NCBI RefSeq assembly: GCF_007483685.1
Contig: NZ_VMKN01000001.1
Span: 1,192,297-1,256,296, forward strand
From: Litoribacter populi
GTDB taxonomy: Bacteria; Bacteroidota; Bacteroidia; Cytophagales; Cyclobacteriaceae
DNA length: 64,000 nucleotides
Direction of reading: 5' to 3'
Shown here one piece after another: positions 61,757-64,000 of the stretch; the first letter of the stretch is position 1, and every line of letters begins with the position of its first letter. Below the pieces are notes generated by a model. That model was not told the DNA's origin. It was given only the letters and a program-made list of their open reading frames with translations, and did not search any database. The position numbers and the translations under genes are program-made.

Positions 61757-63814
61757 ATGAATCGATTTACTTATTTAGGTTTTGGCGCTGCCTTTACCGG
61801 CCTGTTGATGGTCGGCTGTTCCCAGCAGTCCTCCGTTACCGAAGGAGGAGAAGTGCAAGCCATCAATTTGAATTACATGGATTCCACCACGCGCCCACAG
61901 GATGACTTTTTCCAGTTTGTGAACGGTGGTTGGCTAGAAAAAACTGAGATTCCTGGCGATCAGGGTCGTTGGGGAAGCTTTAATGAGCTTCGCGAATTCA
62001 ACAATGAGGCGGTATTACGTGTGTTGGAAAAAGCTTCCGAAAGCGATGAGTTCCAGGAAGGATCTGACCAGAGAAAAGCCGCTGACTTCTATCGTATAGG
62101 TATGGACAGCACCTTGGCAGAAAATAGAGGCATGGAGCCTTTGAAGCCGTGGTTTGAGGAAATCGACCAGATCAGCAACGTGGAAGATCTGCAGGCCTAC
62201 ATGGTCAAGCAGCAGAAAAAAGGCGGAGGCGCCTTCTTCGGACTTGGTGTCAACACCGACCTAAAGGATTCTGAGAAAATGGCTCTTTACGTTTCCCAAA
62301 GCGGTTTGGGTCTTCCTGACCGTGATTATTATGTGGAGGACAACGAGAAGTTCAACGATCTTCGCCAAAAGTATCAGAAGCATGTAGCCTCAGCCTTGAA
62401 GTTGGCCAACGTGGATGATGCCGAAGGAGCCGCGCAGCGTATCATGGATTTGGAGACTAGATTGGCAAAAGCCAGTAAGACCAGAATTGAAATGCGCGAC
62501 CCAGAAGGTCGCTACAACAAATACACTTTGAGCGAAATGAACAAGCTTACGCCTTCATTTGACTGGAAAGGCTATTTGGCAGAGCTCAATGCAGATACCG
62601 AAGAGGTGATTGTTTCTACGCCTAAATTTATGGAGGAAGTGGAGAAGATTATCAAGGAAGTTCCTGCCTCTACTTGGCAGGAATACTTGAAGTGGAATGT
62701 AGTCAACAGTGCCTCTTCATACCTTAGCTATGATTTTGTGAAAAACAACTTCGATTTCTACGGCAAGGAACTTCAGGGTACCGACGAGATGAGACCAAGA
62801 TGGAAGCGCGTACTTGCTACTACAGAAAGAGCAGCAGGTGAGGCTATCGGTAAGCTTTATACGGAGGAGTATTTCCCGCAGGAAGCCAAAGAGAAAGCCC
62901 AGGAAATGGTGGACAACATCATGCTGGCCATGGGTGAAAGAATCAGAAATCTTGACTGGATGACCGATGAGACCAAAGAGAAAGCCCTTGAGAAATTGGG
63001 TACATTCAATGTAAAGATCGGTTTCCCTGATGAGTGGAAAAGCTATGCTGACCTAGAGGTGGACGGTGATCCGGAAACGGCAAGTTACTTTGATAATGCT
63101 ATGAAGTCCTCCGAATTCAGATTCAACGAGAACATCTCCAAATTAGGCAAGCCTATAGATAAGAATGAGTGGTTCATGACTCCTCAGACAGTAAATGCCT
63201 ATTACAACCCAACTTGGAACGAGATTGTGTTCCCAGCGGGTATCCTTCAGCCTCCTTTCTATGATTACAGAGCTGATGCTGCTGTGAATTATGGTGGTAT
63301 CGGTGGCGTAATCGGTCATGAGATCAGCCATGGTTTTGATGATCAAGGAAGCAGATACGATGCACAAGGAAACTTGAGAAACTGGTGGCAGGATGAGGAC
63401 TTGGAAAACTTCCAGGAAAGAACCGGTCAGTTGGTAGCTCAGTATGATTCCTACGAGCCATTGGACGGCGTGAATGTAAAAGGAAGCCTTACCTTGGGCG
63501 AAAACATTGGTGACCTTGGTGGTGTGTTAGTGGCTTTCGACGGTTTGAAAAAACACTTGGATGAGCACGGCAGACCTGAGTCCATCGACGGTTTTACACC
63601 TGAGCAAAGATTCTTCATCTCTTGGGCCACCATCTGGAGAACTAAGAGCAGAGAAGAAGCCCTGAGAACCCAGATCCAAACTGACCCTCACTCTCCAGCC
63701 ATGTATCGCGGCAACGGTCCACTTGTGAACATTGATGCCTTCTACGAAGCATTCAACGTACAGGAAGGCGACGGCATGTACAAAGCCCCTGAAGACAGAG
63801 TTAGAATCTGGTAA
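61757..63814 (+). CDS. M13 family metallopeptidase lipoprotein (neprilysin-like)
   Basis: 685 residues. Lipobox LMVGC gives the lipid Cys at about 21. Propeller-free helical N-terminal domain, then the peptidase: NAYYNPTWNEIVFPAGILQPP, zinc motif VIGHEISHGFDDQGS (HExxH) and ENIGDLGGV with the third ligand Glu. Ends with the typical CxxW replaced by VRIW. Degrades peptides in the periplasm or at the surface. Confidence 0.95.
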   Translation: MNRFTYLGFGAAFTGLLMVGCSQQSSVTEGGEVQAINLNYMDSTTRPQDDFFQFVNGGWLEKTEIPGDQGRWGSFNELREFNNEAVLRVLEKASESDEFQEGSDQRKAADFYRIGMDSTLAENRGMEPLKPWFEEIDQISNVEDLQAYMVKQQKKGGGAFFGLGVNTDLKDSEKMALYVSQSGLGLPDRDYYVEDNEKFNDLRQKYQKHVASALKLANVDDAEGAAQRIMDLETRLAKASKTRIEMRDPEGRYNKYTLSEMNKLTPSFDWKGYLAELNADTEEVIVSTPKFMEEVEKIIKEVPASTWQEYLKWNVVNSASSYLSYDFVKNNFDFYGKELQGTDEMRPRWKRVLATTERAAGEAIGKLYTEEYFPQEAKEKAQEMVDNIMLAMGERIRNLDWMTDETKEKALEKLGTFNVKIGFPDEWKSYADLEVDGDPETASYFDNAMKSSEFRFNENISKLGKPIDKNEWFMTPQTVNAYYNPTWNEIVFPAGILQPPFYDYRADAAVNYGGIGGVIGHEISHGFDDQGSRYDAQGNLRNWWQDEDLENFQERTGQLVAQYDSYEPLDGVNVKGSLTLGENIGDLGGVLVAFDGLKKHLDEHGRPESIDGFTPEQRFFISWATIWRTKSREEALRTQIQTDPHSPAMYRGNGPLVNIDAFYEAFNVQEGDGMYKAPEDRVRIW

Positions 63815-63840
63815 GATTCCAGAATAAATGATAAATAAAA

Positions 63841-63872
63841 AAGCCTGATCAGCGATGATCAGGCTTTTTTTT
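63841..63872 (+). terminator. Terminator after the M13 peptidase gene
   Basis: 11-bp perfect stem AAGCCTGATCA / TGATCAGGCTT, 4-nt loop, then TTTTTT. Confidence 0.93.
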
Positions 63873-63949
63873 GGTTTATTATTTCTGTAGGAAATGTTCA
63901 GCTATAAAAGCTCAACCCTTTCAAGTTTTTGAGTTTCCGAAAAGATTTC

Positions 63950-63983
63950 TCCTTTGCGCTTCTTCGTTACTTTGCGGTTTAGT
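63950..63983 (-). repeat. GCGCAAAG-type repeat near the right edge
   Basis: TCCTTTGCGCTTCTTCGTTA followed by CTTTGCGGTTTAG; related to copies at 51109 and 51209, may continue past the window edge (TTCCTCCGCGT). Confidence 0.6.
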
Positions 63984-64000
63984 TTTTCATTCCTCCGCGT

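Overview
The window looks like chromosome from a marine-type Bacteroidota, most likely Cytophagales/Cyclobacteriaceae. The signs are near-absent Shine-Dalgarno sequences, promoters with the Bacteroidota TAnnTTTG -7 box, archaeal/eukaryote-type ProRS, FolP-CdaA and QueD-FolE pairs, BT_3928, DUF1599, DUF6089 and DUF4168 families, KDO genes (Gram-negative envelope) and many outer-membrane barrels and lipoproteins. No rRNA, tRNA, CRISPR array, prophage or intact insertion sequence was seen. The genus call is inference.

Layout. 1-2100: end of a partial gene, a conserved hypothetical membrane protein and a small HTH-like protein. 1433-13543 (minus strand): an acetate module made of a DnaQ-like exonuclease, a cNMP/CBS/DUF294 protein, Acs, a CheY-like regulator, a symporter-histidine kinase of the CrbS/CbrA type, a small membrane protein, a VC_2705-type symporter with its DUF4212 subunit, a porin, and an IS1-InsA-like zinc-ribbon/HTH protein at the head. 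13700-15910: a small accessory patch with an SRPBCC protein, a decayed SigZ-type sigma factor, a DUF6364/PIN toxin-antitoxin pair and an orphan ArsI/CadI enzyme. 15950-25900: DUF6089 barrel, GNAT-nitrilase fusion with kdsC and kdsA, two L,D-transpeptidases, queD-folE, and an SDR lacking the catalytic Tyr coupled to an orphan ligase-associated exonuclease. 26000-35250: guaA, a TPR/periplasmic-binding protein with hemL, a broken DUF3667 gene, DUF4168, ArsC/Spx-like, NlpE-like, and divergent threonine dehydrogenase/kbl. 35400-41950: cdaA-folP, DUF1599, BT_3928 (DoxX), shikimate kinase, a rhodanese-thioredoxin lipoprotein and an OmpP1/FadL-type barrel. 42070-50040: a Met/Gly-rich, RS/RGG-tailed lipoprotein, proS, nfeD-floA, a WG-repeat protein and hemA. 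50300-63814: helix-hairpin-helix protein, HsdR_N-like nuclease domain protein, amidohydrolase, a Tat-exported molybdenum hydroxylase pair, AI-2E/PerM family, DAHP synthase-chorismate mutase, proline dehydrogenase, lysS and an M13 peptidase lipoprotein.

Most genes are housekeeping. The least explained signals are non-coding. Several intergenic gaps carry arrays with an exact 7-bp period but different unit sequences (35315-35410, 39466-39493, 45175-45209, 45335-45383, 53419-53495, 61638-61658; a mixed 8/7-bp relative at 40373-40450). There is also an 11-bp helically phased repeat upstream of guaA (26045-26099) and a family of GCGCAAAG-type interspersed repeats (51015-51251, 63950-63983, perhaps 15337). 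Two pseudogenes (sigZ-like, DUF3667-like) show recent decay. Rho-independent terminators are abundant and several double as bidirectional terminators between convergent genes, sometimes with a stop codon in the loop.
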